A stretch of DNA of 64,000 bases from Acidobacteria subdivision 2 bacterium RH1 MAG20. Its GTDB lineage: Bacteria > Acidobacteriota > Terriglobia > Terriglobales > Acidobacteriaceae. Both the position numbers and the translations under genes were made by a program. Shown here piece by piece: positions 36,911 to 45,098 of the stretch (position 1 is the first letter of the stretch; each line of letters opens with the position of its first letter). Under the pieces are notes generated by a model that did no database searches, was not told the origin of the DNA, and worked only from the letters and a program-made list of their open reading frames with translations. The stretch covers positions 160,110 through 224,109 of the forward strand of contig NFUO01000112.1 in assembly GCA_002197545.1 (NCBI GenBank), in the 5' to 3' direction.

Positions 36911-38572
36911 ATGGCAATTTTGAAAGCAGTGCGCGGGACACGGGACCTGTTGCCGCCGGAGACGGCGTTGTGGAACCGGGTGGAGGCTACGGCGCGGGCG
37001 GTCTTCGCTCGCTATGGATTTGGTGAGATTCGGACGCCGATCTTTGAGGCGACGGAGCTGTTTGCGCGGGGCGTGGGCGAGGAGACGGACATCGTCTCGA
37101 AGGAGATGTACACGTGGGAGGATGGCGAGCGCTTCGAGGCGCAAAAGCTCATAGAGGTATGGCTCGATCAAGAACGAGCGCTCAAGTCTGTAGTGGAGAA
37201 TGCCCCTAGCTTCGTACAATTCAAGCAATTTGGTGTTGATCTCGTTATCGGAAAGCGCAACCCAGAAAAACCAGAGCTTGTGAAGTTTGCGGCCAAAGCT
37301 ACTCGTAGTGATGTAGAGGCGCTTCAGCAAGCGAAGCAATTCATCAGGTCAGTTCAATATCCCGATAGCGACATCAATTATCTTCGAGGGCGCGGTCCTG
37401 GTCTTAGACTCGTTATTCCAGCTAGTGCAGAAGTCCCTACTTTCGACGCGGGGGAGGTGACAATTCAACGTGTTGCAGGCGACTTCTTCAAGTCTTCGCA
37501 GAGCCTGACCTTACGGCCCGAGAATACGGCTGGCGTGGTTCGGGCCTATATCGAGCACAAGATGGCCGATACCGGGATGCTGCAGAAGCTCTTCTATATA
37601 GGACCGCAGTTTCGCCGCGAGCGGCCGCAGCGGGGACGGTACAGGCAGTTCTGGCAGATCGGCGCGGAGGTGCTGGGGCCGGCGTGGTCTGGCTCCGACA
37701 GCGCGCTGCGCGATGCCGAGGTGCTGGAGATGCTGGCCACGTTTCTCGATGAATTAGGCGTCAAGGGCTGGCGGCTGGCATTGAATTCTGTGGGATCGGC
37801 GACGGATCGGCCACGGTATGTGGAGGCGCTGAAGGCTGCGCTGGCTCCGGTGAAGCACCTGCTGTGCGAGGACAATCAGCGGCGGGCGGAGACGAATCCG
37901 CTGCGGGTGCTGGACTCGAAAGACCCGAACGACCAGGAGATCATCAACGGACTGCCGAAGATCGCCGACTATCTCGATGACGCTTCGCGAGAGCACTTCG
38001 AGCAGGTGAAGGCGGCGCTCGATGCCTGTGGTGTGCCTTATACCGTGGAGCCGAGGCTGGTGCGCGGGCTGGATTACTACACGCGGACGACGTTTGAGTT
38101 CACGGTGCCGGATGGCAGTGGGTTGGGCACGCAGAATGCCTTGCTGGGCGGCGGGCGATATGACGGCCTGAGCGAGATGCTGGGCGGCCCGAAGGCTCTG
38201 GGAATTGGGTTCGCTATCGGTGAAGACCGGTTGATTCTGACGCTGCAGGCGCAAGCGGGAGAGGCTGCGATCCAGAAGCTCGACGTGTTTATCGCGCCGA
38301 TGGGCGTGGAGCGGAATGCGGAGGCGCTGCGGCTGGCGCAGGAGTTGCGGCGTGCGGGGTTGTCGGTTGAGGTGGGCGAGGGAGCGTTTCGGCTGAAGAA
38401 GTCGTTCGAGGCGGCGGACAAACTGGCGCGGCGGATGGTCATTCTCGGCGAGGACGAGCTTGCGTCCGGTATTCTGACAGTGAAGGACTTTGCGGCCGGC
38501 GAGCAGATAAAAGTGCCCCGGAGCGAGTTGGCAAACGCGCTGAAGGGCGCTGGCTCGACGTTGCCAGTGTAG
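36911..38572 (+). CDS. hisS: Histidyl-tRNA synthetase with a large in-frame insertion
   Basis: 553 residues against about 430 usual. The class II core is intact outside the insert: KAVRGTRDLLP start, GEIRTPIFE, motif 2 FRRERPQRGRYRQFWQ, the HisA signatures GLDYYTRTTFEF and the motif 3 region GFAIGEDRL, then an anticodon-binding domain. The usual hairpin between KEMYTWED and SLTLRPENTA is expanded by about 120 residues (about 73-194). The inserted DNA (about 37140-37490) is AT-richer with more A/T-ending codons than the rest, yet has no stop. The insert has no motif I recognise; residue R/H active-site positions are all outside it. Confidence 0.9.
   Translation: MAILKAVRGTRDLLPPETALWNRVEATARAVFARYGFGEIRTPIFEATELFARGVGEETDIVSKEMYTWEDGERFEAQKLIEVWLDQERALKSVVENAPSFVQFKQFGVDLVIGKRNPEKPELVKFAAKATRSDVEALQQAKQFIRSVQYPDSDINYLRGRGPGLRLVIPASAEVPTFDAGEVTIQRVAGDFFKSSQSLTLRPENTAGVVRAYIEHKMADTGMLQKLFYIGPQFRRERPQRGRYRQFWQIGAEVLGPAWSGSDSALRDAEVLEMLATFLDELGVKGWRLALNSVGSATDRPRYVEALKAALAPVKHLLCEDNQRRAETNPLRVLDSKDPNDQEIINGLPKIADYLDDASREHFEQVKAALDACGVPYTVEPRLVRGLDYYTRTTFEFTVPDGSGLGTQNALLGGGRYDGLSEMLGGPKALGIGFAIGEDRLILTLQAQAGEAAIQKLDVFIAPMGVERNAEALRLAQELRRAGLSVEVGEGAFRLKKSFEAADKLARRMVILGEDELASGILTVKDFAAGEQIKVPRSELANALKGAGSTLPV
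37140..37490 (+). other. Foreign-looking in-frame insert inside hisS
   Basis: About 350 bases (exact edges uncertain) encoding about 117 residues between conserved HisRS segments; starts near EAQKLIEVW and ends near VAGDFFK. Codons such as GTT, CAA, GCT and AGA, rare elsewhere in this window, dominate. No intein splice motifs (no Cys/Ser start with HN end), no stop codons and no obvious target-site duplication were found. Confidence 0.7.
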
Positions 38573-38573
38573 C

Positions 38574-38591
38574 TATTTTGTATACATAATA
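38574..38591. promoter_or_regulatory. Palindromic operator candidate before the VapB-like gene
   Basis: TATTTTGTATACATAATA is an 18-bp palindrome centred on GTATAC with one mismatched pair, sitting between the hisS stop and the antitoxin ATG at 38597. VapBC complexes repress their own promoter by binding such palindromes. Confidence 0.55.
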
Positions 38592-38596
38592 TAGAC

Positions 38597-38899
38597 ATGA
38601 GCGCAGGCACAACAGAGCGGAAGAAGCCACTTGGAGTACGGGCGACTCCAGAGCAGCACAGGTTGATCGCGGAAGCGGCCCGGCGTGAGCACCGCTCCAT
38701 CAATAATTTCGTGCTGCGCGCCGCGATGCAGGCGGCGGATGCGTCTACGTCTGCTCCATCACACAAACCGCATACTCAGAAAGAGGTCGATGCGGTTATC
38801 GCTGAGGTGCAGGCCATGATGAGAAAGTATCGCCAGCCGGGCAGATCGCTTGTGGACGAGCTGATCGCAGAGCGACGGGCTGAGGCTGCGCGTGAGTAG
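38597..38899 (+). CDS. VapB-like antitoxin
   Basis: 100 residues. The N-terminal half (GVRATPEQHRLIAEAARREH, then SINNFVLRAA) is a ribbon-helix-helix of the DUF1778/CopG kind that binds DNA; the C-terminal part (GRSLVDELIAERRAEAARE) is the helical tail that would cover the toxin's active site. The stop overlaps the toxin start by 8 bases, the standard coupled layout. Assignment rests on this layout and the RHH-like helix pattern. Confidence 0.75.
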   Translation: MSAGTTERKKPLGVRATPEQHRLIAEAARREHRSINNFVLRAAMQAADASTSAPSHKPHTQKEVDAVIAEVQAMMRKYRQPGRSLVDELIAERRAEAARE

Positions 38900-39275
38900 T
38901 TTCGTTCTGGATAGTTCTGCCATACTTGCCTTGATCGATGAAGAAACCGGAGCTGACGTGGTGCGTTCCGTTCTGCTTGATGCAACCATCAGCACCGTAA
39001 ACCTTGCCGAGATATATACAAAACTTGACGAGCGAGGCGGCGATGGTCGAATTGCCGTCGCCGCTGTACTGGGTGCACTTGCGGTCGTGGAGCCTTTTAC
39101 GGAAGAACATGCAAGGATCGCTGGCTGGCTTCGTCAACGGACTCGGAGTTATGGACTTTCGCTTGGAGACCGCGCCTGTATTGCCGTGGCCATCGCTTTG
39201 GGAGCGGAAGTTTATACCGCCGACAGCATCTGGGGCCAGTTAGATGTGGGTTGCAGAATTCATCTCATCCGCTAA
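38892..39275 (+). CDS. VapC-like PIN-domain toxin
   Basis: 127 residues from a GTG at 38892. The four acidic residues of the PIN nuclease are present: D7 (FVLDSSAILAL), E40 (NLAEIYTKL), D93 (LSLGDRACIAVA) and D111 (YTADSIW). VapC toxins cut tRNA or rRNA; the target cannot be told from sequence. The pair is inserted directly between hisS and aspS, both tRNA-related genes, which may be coincidence. Confidence 0.88.
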   Translation: MSSFVLDSSAILALIDEETGADVVRSVLLDATISTVNLAEIYTKLDERGGDGRIAVAAVLGALAVVEPFTEEHARIAGWLRQRTRSYGLSLGDRACIAVAIALGAEVYTADSIWGQLDVGCRIHLIR

Positions 39276-39305
39276 GGTCTGGAAACTTCGTACAATAGGA
39301 AAATC

Positions 39306-41165
39306 GTGACATTAGACTTTTTAGGGAATTTGCAGCGCACGCACAAGTGCGGAGAGCTTCGCGTAGAGCAGGATGGTCAGGATGTAGTTCTGATGGGATG
39401 GGTGAACCGTCGGCGCGACCACGGCAACCTTATCTTTCTCGATGTGCGCGATCGCACCGGCATTACGCAGGTGGTTCTGGACAAGGAGATCTCGGGCGAG
39501 GCCCATGCGAAGGCTGAGGCGGCGCGTTCGGAGTATGTTGTCGCGGTGAAGGGCAAGGTGCGGCGGCGTGAGGCTGGGCTTGAGAATCCGAATATGGCGA
39601 CGGGTGGGATCGAGGTCGTCGCGCATGAGCTGCTGCTGCTGAATGAGGCGAAGACGCCACCGTTCTCTCCGGCGGAAGATGCGATTGGCAATGAAGAGGT
39701 GCGGCTGAAGTATCGCTATCTCGACCTGCGGCGGACGGAGATGCAGCACAACTTCGAGCTGCGGCATAAGGTGGCGCGGGCGATTCGGAATTATCTTTCG
39801 GACGAGGGATTTCTGGAGATCGAGACGCCGTTTATGACGCGGTCCACTCCTGAGGGGGCGCGCGATTATCTTGTGCCGAGTCGTGTTCACGCGGGCAGCT
39901 TCTATGCGCTGCCGCAGTCGCCGCAGATTTTTAAACAGATTCTGATGATCTCGGGGTTCGATAAATATTTTCAGATTGCGCGGTGCTTCCGCGATGAAGA
40001 TTTGCGCGCAGACCGCCAGCCGGAGTTTACGCAGATCGACCTGGAGATGACGTTTCCGCAGCAGGCGACGATATTTCATGTGGTCGAAGGATTTTTGACG
40101 GCGGCGTTCAAGGCTGCGGACATCGGGCTGACAACTCCGTTTGTGCAGATGACGTATGACGAGGCGATCAAGAACTACGGCATCGACAAGCCGGACATGC
40201 GGATGCCGGCGATGGTGTCGTTGAGCGATGAGCTGACGCCGGAGTTGCGGGAGACTTTGAAGATCGAGCAGGGATTGCCTGTGCTTGGATTTGTGATTCC
40301 TGGCGTTGGTGCGTTGAGCGGAACGGCGCGGAAGGGGTTGATCGAGGAGGTTCGTGGAGGCTTCGGCGACTGCGGGCTCGATCTGCTGGATGTTGTCCGG
40401 TTGAAGACGAATGCTTCGTTTGCTCCGCTGGCTGCGACGATTGAGGCAAAGTTGGCCAAAGACCCCACCTTAGCGCCCAAAAGCGGACGCGAAGATGGGG
40501 CACCCGATCTCGTAGTAGTGATTACGCCTAAGCTGGGAACTCCGGCGAAGTGGAACCACGATCCGCAGTGGATCTACAAGCGTGTCGGTGCGCTGCGTCT
40601 GCAACTGGCGCAGAAGTTCGCCGACAAGCATGGCCGCTTCGCGAAGACAGGCACCGAGGCTGATTACAAATTTGTCTGGGTCACGGATTTTCCTATGTAC
40701 GAATGGGACGAAGAGGCGAAGGTGTGGAACGCGGCGCACCATCCGTTTACCTCTCCGCATGAGGAAGACATTAAGGCTGGGCGGTTGGTCAACGATAAGG
40801 GTGCAGTGCGGGCGCTGGCTTATGACATTGTGCTGAATGGGACAGAGCTTGGGTCGGGTTCGATTCGTATTCATCGGCAGGATGTGCAGGCGGAGATCTT
40901 CCGCTCCCTGGGGATGACCGATACAGAAGCCAAGGAACGGTTCGGCTTCTTCCTCGATGCGCTGGAGTACGGCACACCTCCGCATGGCGGTATCGCGCTG
41001 GGCCTTGATCGCATTGTGATGATTCTGGCTGGAGTGAGCAGTCTGCGCGAGGTGATTGCTTTTCCGAAGACCGCGAAGGCGATTGATCTGATGGTCGATG
41101 CGCCTACTCCGGTGAGCGATCAGCAGATGCGGGAACTGCATCTGCTGACGGTGACTCGCAGCTAG
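39306..41165 (+). CDS. aspS: Aspartyl-tRNA synthetase, with a palindromic repeat insert
   Basis: 619 residues from a GTG at 39306 (AGGAAA upstream). OB-fold anticodon domain (VLMGWVNRRRDHGNLIF), motif 1 region, motif 2 RCFRDEDLRADRQPEFTQ and motif 3 GGIALGLDRIVMIL are all present; the bacterial GAD insertion domain spans about 290-440. Within GAD, residues about 384-401 (KDPTLAPKSGREDGAPD) are encoded by a palindromic repeat (40463-40500) that looks like an in-frame insertion. The enzyme charges tRNA-Asp; the start codon and length are otherwise normal. Confidence 0.93.
   Translation: MTLDFLGNLQRTHKCGELRVEQDGQDVVLMGWVNRRRDHGNLIFLDVRDRTGITQVVLDKEISGEAHAKAEAARSEYVVAVKGKVRRREAGLENPNMATGGIEVVAHELLLLNEAKTPPFSPAEDAIGNEEVRLKYRYLDLRRTEMQHNFELRHKVARAIRNYLSDEGFLEIETPFMTRSTPEGARDYLVPSRVHAGSFYALPQSPQIFKQILMISGFDKYFQIARCFRDEDLRADRQPEFTQIDLEMTFPQQATIFHVVEGFLTAAFKAADIGLTTPFVQMTYDEAIKNYGIDKPDMRMPAMVSLSDELTPELRETLKIEQGLPVLGFVIPGVGALSGTARKGLIEEVRGGFGDCGLDLLDVVRLKTNASFAPLAATIEAKLAKDPTLAPKSGREDGAPDLVVVITPKLGTPAKWNHDPQWIYKRVGALRLQLAQKFADKHGRFAKTGTEADYKFVWVTDFPMYEWDEEAKVWNAAHHPFTSPHEEDIKAGRLVNDKGAVRALAYDIVLNGTELGSGSIRIHRQDVQAEIFRSLGMTDTEAKERFGFFLDALEYGTPPHGGIALGLDRIVMILAGVSSLREVIAFPKTAKAIDLMVDAPTPVSDQQMRELHLLTVTRS
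40463..40500. repeat. Palindromic repeat inside aspS
   Basis: CCCCACCTTAGCG (40463-40475) and CGCGAAGATGGGG (40488-40500) are reverse complements at 11 of 13 positions around a 12-base loop. The pattern GCGAAG-ATGGGGCACC resembles the family E repeat at 34438-34476. Confidence 0.6.
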
Positions 41166-41190
41166 GGCTATCGGTGTATTTTGCCAAGAG

Positions 41191-41266
41191 TAAAACAACT
41201 AAAGGCGAAATACAGGGGTCTCTCCGCTGCGGCGGCAAAAGCGCCGCCTTCGGTCGAGATGACGTG
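41191..41266. repeat. Family B hairpin repeat, copy 5
   Basis: Reads AAAGGCGAAATACAGG, GGTCTCTCCGCTGC, the palindrome GGCGGCAAAAGCGCCGCC and TTCGGTCGAGATGACGTG, between aspS and lipA. Confidence 0.7.
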
Positions 41267-41294
41267 TGTTTAGGCTGTTTTTCGGCTATCGGCG

Positions 41295-42236
41295 GTGGGC
41301 GATACAATGGAAGAGATGACTCCGACTGCTGAGCTTGTGCAGATTGATTTGTCGCCGCGGAAGCCGGCACGGAAGCCTAAGTGGCTGAAGGCCAAGGCCC
41401 CGATGGGCGAGACGTTTCATGCGCTGAAGAAGATGGCGCGTGAGCTGAACCTGCATACGGTTTGCGAGAGCGCGCAGTGTCCGAACATTGGCGAGTGCTG
41501 GAACCAGAAGGCGGCGACCTTCATGATGCTCGGCAATCTGTGCACGCGGCGATGCGGATTTTGCGCGGTGCCGAAGGGCAGGCCGGAGCCGATTGATTTC
41601 GATGAGCCGCGGCGGGTGGCCTATGCAGTGGCGCAGTTGGGACTGGCTCATGCGGTGATTACGAGCGTGAACCGCGATGACGACAATGTGGGCGCGGCGC
41701 GGGCGTTTGTCAGCGTGATTGAAGAGATTCGGCTGCAGGCTCCGGGGTGCCGGGTTGAGGTGTTGACCCCGGATTTTCAGGGCGTGGAAGAGGCGCTGCG
41801 GCTGGTGGTTGCGGCAAAGCCGGAGATTCTGAATCACAATATCGAGACGGTTCCGCGGCTGTATCGCGTGGCGAAGAGTGGTGGGCGGTATGAGCGGTCG
41901 CTTGGATTTCTGGAGAAGGCCAAGGCGATTGCGGTGGAGACGGGCGAGACCATTGTGACCAAGACGGGCATCATCGTCGGCATGGGCGAAGAGATGCACG
42001 AGCTGCTGGCGGTGTTCCGCGACCTGGCTGACCGGAATGTGGATATTTTGACGATTGGACAGTATCTGCGACCTTCGCGCGATCATCTGGTGATGACGCG
42101 GTACTACACGCCGGAGGAGTTTGCTTTCCTGAAGCATGAGGCTCTGGGGATGGGCTTCAGGCATGTGGAGAGTGGGCCACTGGTGCGGAGTAGCTACCAC
42201 GCGCATGAGCAGGCGCAGAGTACGGGGCTGGCGTAG
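41295..42236 (+). CDS. lipA: Lipoyl synthase
   Basis: 313 residues. The two iron-sulfur cluster motifs are visible: CESAQCPNIGEC (C57, C62, C68) and CTRRCGFC (C83, C87, C90), the latter being the radical-SAM CxxxCxxC. It inserts two sulfur atoms into octanoyl groups of the E2 and H proteins. Downstream conserved stretches (NHNIETVPRLY, TKTGIIVGMGE, YLRPSRDHL) are normal. The start may be at the inner ATG giving MEEMTPTAEL; no lipB is adjacent. Confidence 0.96.
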   Translation: MGDTMEEMTPTAELVQIDLSPRKPARKPKWLKAKAPMGETFHALKKMARELNLHTVCESAQCPNIGECWNQKAATFMMLGNLCTRRCGFCAVPKGRPEPIDFDEPRRVAYAVAQLGLAHAVITSVNRDDDNVGAARAFVSVIEEIRLQAPGCRVEVLTPDFQGVEEALRLVVAAKPEILNHNIETVPRLYRVAKSGGRYERSLGFLEKAKAIAVETGETIVTKTGIIVGMGEEMHELLAVFRDLADRNVDILTIGQYLRPSRDHLVMTRYYTPEEFAFLKHEALGMGFRHVESGPLVRSSYHAHEQAQSTGLA

Positions 42237-42394
42237 GATTGCTATAAGCGCAGGTTGGCTTGAATGGGCTTGTGTGTTACTACAGGGCGGACTTTTTTGA
42301 CAGTTACGGTCAAACAATTAGCTTCTTGTGCTTTCCAATGCAGTAGTAAGATCCAAAATTAGTTCCATAGATCAAAAGTGCTCAAGAAGGGTCC

Positions 42395-43657
42395 ATGATC
42401 AGACCACTCTTACTCGGAGTTCTTTTCGCCGGGGCGGCGATATGTTCTGCGACGACAGTTCGCTCTGCGCTCAGCGGGCGGGTTGTCGATGCTACTGGCA
42501 AGCCTCTGCCGCATACCACCGTGATGGTCTACCATGCTGGTGTCAAAACCGGCTACAGCACATTTTGTCCCAGTTGCTATACGGATTGCGGCAAGCGCGT
42601 GCTCACCGATTCAAAAGGAAATTTTAAAATCAAGAATCTCGCCCCGGAACTGTGGTTTGAACTCCTGGCTGTTCGAGACGGATACATCCCTGAGTTTGCG
42701 AAGAGAGTCGATCCTGCCAAGGACGCTAATGTGACGATGACGCTTGCTGTCAGGCCCCCAACCACAGATTTTGATGGAGTGGTTAGAGGCCTGGTCATGG
42801 ATTCGGATGGTTCTCCCGTTCAGGATGCGGTCGTGAATTCAGTAGGCATCATTATGGGAAAGAGTAGCGGTTATGGTTCATTCGATGGACTTGAGCCAAT
42901 CGCGGTAACGAACAAGAAGGGTGAGTTCGAGATCGCTTACGCGAAGCCTACTCCGAAGATGTTGCTAAGTATCGAAGCGCGCGCTATGGCTCCGAAGTTT
43001 ATTGTGATGGAGACGGGTCCGGAACGTCATTCGGTCGTCTTGTCTGAAGGCGCCGCAATTACAGGCCGTCTTGTAGCGAACGGGAAGCCGGTGGGCAACG
43101 CCGAGATCGGTCTGATAGCGAAAAACAGAGGGGGCTTCGGAAATAATCTCACTATTATGGGAGACCCTTACAACGAGATACGCATAGGAACAAAGCCTAA
43201 CGGCTCTTTCACTATTACCAACGTGCCGGAGCCGGTGGACTGGTACGTCTATGCAAAGATGAGTTCGATATCTCGACTGGGAGCGACGAATCCGGTCGAG
43301 GTCAAACTGACCCGCGACAAGCAATATGTCAATGCAGGAAATCTGGCGATCCAGCCTGGTTATCGGCTCAAGGGCGCTCTCCTTCTCAGCGACAACAAGC
43401 GGATTCCCGAAGGTATGCGTATCACAATCGATTCGGATCGTGTCTGGGATTCGCAGACAACCGTGTTGACCAGCGACGGACATTTTGAGTTCACAAATTT
43501 GCCAGCGGGCGAATATCACATATTTCCATCGGTCAGGGGTTATCGGATGAAAGGATCTCGCTTTCGGCCAGATGAGCTTTCAGTGTCGATAGACCATGAT
43601 GTCGATGCGTTAACCGTCACGGTTTTTCCAGTGAACCCCAGTTCGCCGCTGAACTGA
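42395..43657 (+). CDS. Secreted carboxypeptidase-regulatory-like domain protein
   Basis: 420 residues with a signal peptide (about 1-19, GAAICSATT). Several beta-sandwich repeats of the CarboxypepD_reg type follow, e.g. LSGRVVDATGKPLPHTTVMV (about 26-45), VVRGLVMDSDGSPVQDAVV and AAITGRLVANGKPVGNAE. A cysteine cluster FCPSCYTDCGKR sits in the first repeat (about residues 56-67) and may form disulfides or bind metal. Function unknown; probably an extracellular or periplasmic protein. It stands alone in a low-repeat stretch. Confidence 0.75.
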   Translation: MIRPLLLGVLFAGAAICSATTVRSALSGRVVDATGKPLPHTTVMVYHAGVKTGYSTFCPSCYTDCGKRVLTDSKGNFKIKNLAPELWFELLAVRDGYIPEFAKRVDPAKDANVTMTLAVRPPTTDFDGVVRGLVMDSDGSPVQDAVVNSVGIIMGKSSGYGSFDGLEPIAVTNKKGEFEIAYAKPTPKMLLSIEARAMAPKFIVMETGPERHSVVLSEGAAITGRLVANGKPVGNAEIGLIAKNRGGFGNNLTIMGDPYNEIRIGTKPNGSFTITNVPEPVDWYVYAKMSSISRLGATNPVEVKLTRDKQYVNAGNLAIQPGYRLKGALLLSDNKRIPEGMRITIDSDRVWDSQTTVLTSDGHFEFTNLPAGEYHIFPSVRGYRMKGSRFRPDELSVSIDHDVDALTVTVFPVNPSSPLN

Positions 43658-43726
43658 ACCAGCCGGAAGCAGGAGCAAAACTGTCTGAGCGACGATATAC
43701 CCCCCACGATGAGACGAAGACTATGG

Positions 43727-44914
43727 TCACGGCTGGCGAAGATCTGGTGGGAGCAGCGCAGTGCTTAAGGATTGGGGGCTGGCGGTGAGGTAGTAGGTGG
43801 GGATTTTGGGGAATTGTTCTTCAACGAGTTGAAGGGTGCGGAAATCGAAGCTCTGGACTTCGGCGCGGCCTTGCATGTGGTTGCGCTCGATTGCTCCGCA
43901 GAGGGTGGTGACAAAGGTCTGCGGGTCTACGGTGTGGTTGGTGGCGGGTTCTGCGCCGGGTTTGGGCAGCGGCAGGTTGGCTACGGAGTTGCTTTCGGGG
44001 TCGTTGGGCAGTGGGAGGATCTTGGTTTCGATGTTGAAGCGGACTTTGGCTGCGTTGGCGGCGCGGGCGGCGGCTTGTGGACTGGATCTGCCAGGGCCGG
44101 TGAGGTAGTAGTCCACGTAGAAGGCTACGAAGCGGAAGAGCTGCTCGACGTAGGTGGGGACGTAGGGGCTGATGAGGCGCTCTTTTTTTGCGAAGGCGAC
44201 AGATACGGGTGAGAGGCTGAGGTCGTTGGTCTGGACGTTGGGAGGATAAGGGCCGGTGCGGAGCTTGTCGCAGATGAAGATGCGCTGGGCCTCGGTGGAA
44301 GAGATGTCGCGGGTGTAGGTGCGGTTTGCGAGGGTATAAGAGGTTCCGTCGGCGTGGCGGCAAGACTCGGGGTTAAGGAACTGATCGTGCCAGATGAGGG
44401 AGACGTGGTCGGTAGTGACTCCGATGTCGGTCTCGAGCGTGGTGGCGAGGTGATCTAGCCCATCCTCGAAGGAGGGTAAGGTATTTTCGGGGCGCAAACC
44501 GCGGCCTCCGCGATGAGCGGTGACGTCGAAGGCGACGAAGTAGGCAGCGTCGGCTGGATGGGCTGCGGCTTCTTCTTTGAGGACGTTCTGGAGGATGTCA
44601 GGGCGGTCGGAGATGATGCCGTCGACGCGGAGATCGATCAGGGCGCGCATCTTTGCCGGATCGTTGGTCGTCCAGGGGACGACACGGAAGCCGGCGTGAT
44701 GGAGTTGGGCTACGTTGACGGGTGGGTTGTCGCCGAGGAGCGTGGCATCGACGGGAGAGAGGACAGGGGTGGGGGCGCCGTGGGCTTTGGCGTGGGCGCG
44801 GGCCGCTGTCATAAGAGCCAGGAAGGGATGGGTGGGCATGGTGGGGGCCTGCTGGGCGGTGAGGACTGAGGTCGCGAGGAGGAGGGACGAGACGGTCAGA
44901 ATGTGAAAATCCAT
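43727..44914 (-). CDS. Circularly permuted glycerophosphodiester phosphodiesterase
   Basis: 395 residues from the ATG at 44914, where a signal peptide (MDFHILTVSSLLLATSVLTA) begins. The order of GDPD parts is unusual. Residues about 66-113 (LHHAGFRVVPWTTNDPAKMR, then VDGIISDRPDILQNVL) correspond to the normal C-terminal end of a GDPD, and residues about 130-360 (TAHRGGRGLRPENT with H134, E161, D163 and H176, up to QSFDFRTLQLVEEQFPKIPT) correspond to its N-terminal and middle part. Catalytic residues are all present. It would cleave glycerophosphodiesters in the periplasm or outside. Only about 70 bases follow before the next gene's stop, so no missing tail is hidden there. Confidence 0.75.
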   Translation of the reverse strand: MDFHILTVSSLLLATSVLTAQQAPTMPTHPFLALMTAARAHAKAHGAPTPVLSPVDATLLGDNPPVNVAQLHHAGFRVVPWTTNDPAKMRALIDLRVDGIISDRPDILQNVLKEEAAAHPADAAYFVAFDVTAHRGGRGLRPENTLPSFEDGLDHLATTLETDIGVTTDHVSLIWHDQFLNPESCRHADGTSYTLANRTYTRDISSTEAQRIFICDKLRTGPYPPNVQTNDLSLSPVSVAFAKKERLISPYVPTYVEQLFRFVAFYVDYYLTGPGRSSPQAAARAANAAKVRFNIETKILPLPNDPESNSVANLPLPKPGAEPATNHTVDPQTFVTTLCGAIERNHMQGRAEVQSFDFRTLQLVEEQFPKIPTYYLTASPQSLSTALLPPDLRQP

Positions 44915-45002
44915 GGGAGGCTGATGATAGTTGATTGAAATTACTTCGGGGGATAAAGATGTTTCGAGCAACTTTATGAGATAAAGCAACCCTTCGAACA
45001 AA

Positions 45003-45066
45003 CCGCAGGTCCTTCGACTACGGCACTCACGATGGTGCTGTGAGTGCCTCCGCCCAGGATGACACT
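45003..45066. repeat. Family C palindromic repeat, copy 1
   Basis: Reads CGCAGGTCCTTCGACTACGG, the palindrome GCACTCACGATGGTGCTGTG, then CCTCCGCCCAGGATGACACT. Related to 49291-49346 and to the palindrome inside asnS. Confidence 0.6.
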
Positions 45067-45098
45067 TTTATATCGGGCTATCAAGAGTTGGAATTGTT

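Noticed and set aside
37140..37490. Intein or intron reading of the hisS insert
   Set aside because: No conserved splice-junction residues, no endonuclease or DOD/HNH motifs, too short for a typical full intein, and the frame is open throughout; a translated domain insertion fits better.
41286..42317. 343-residue ORF antisense to lipA
   Set aside because: Histidine/arginine-rich shadow of lipA, which has all its iron-sulfur cysteines on the plus strand.
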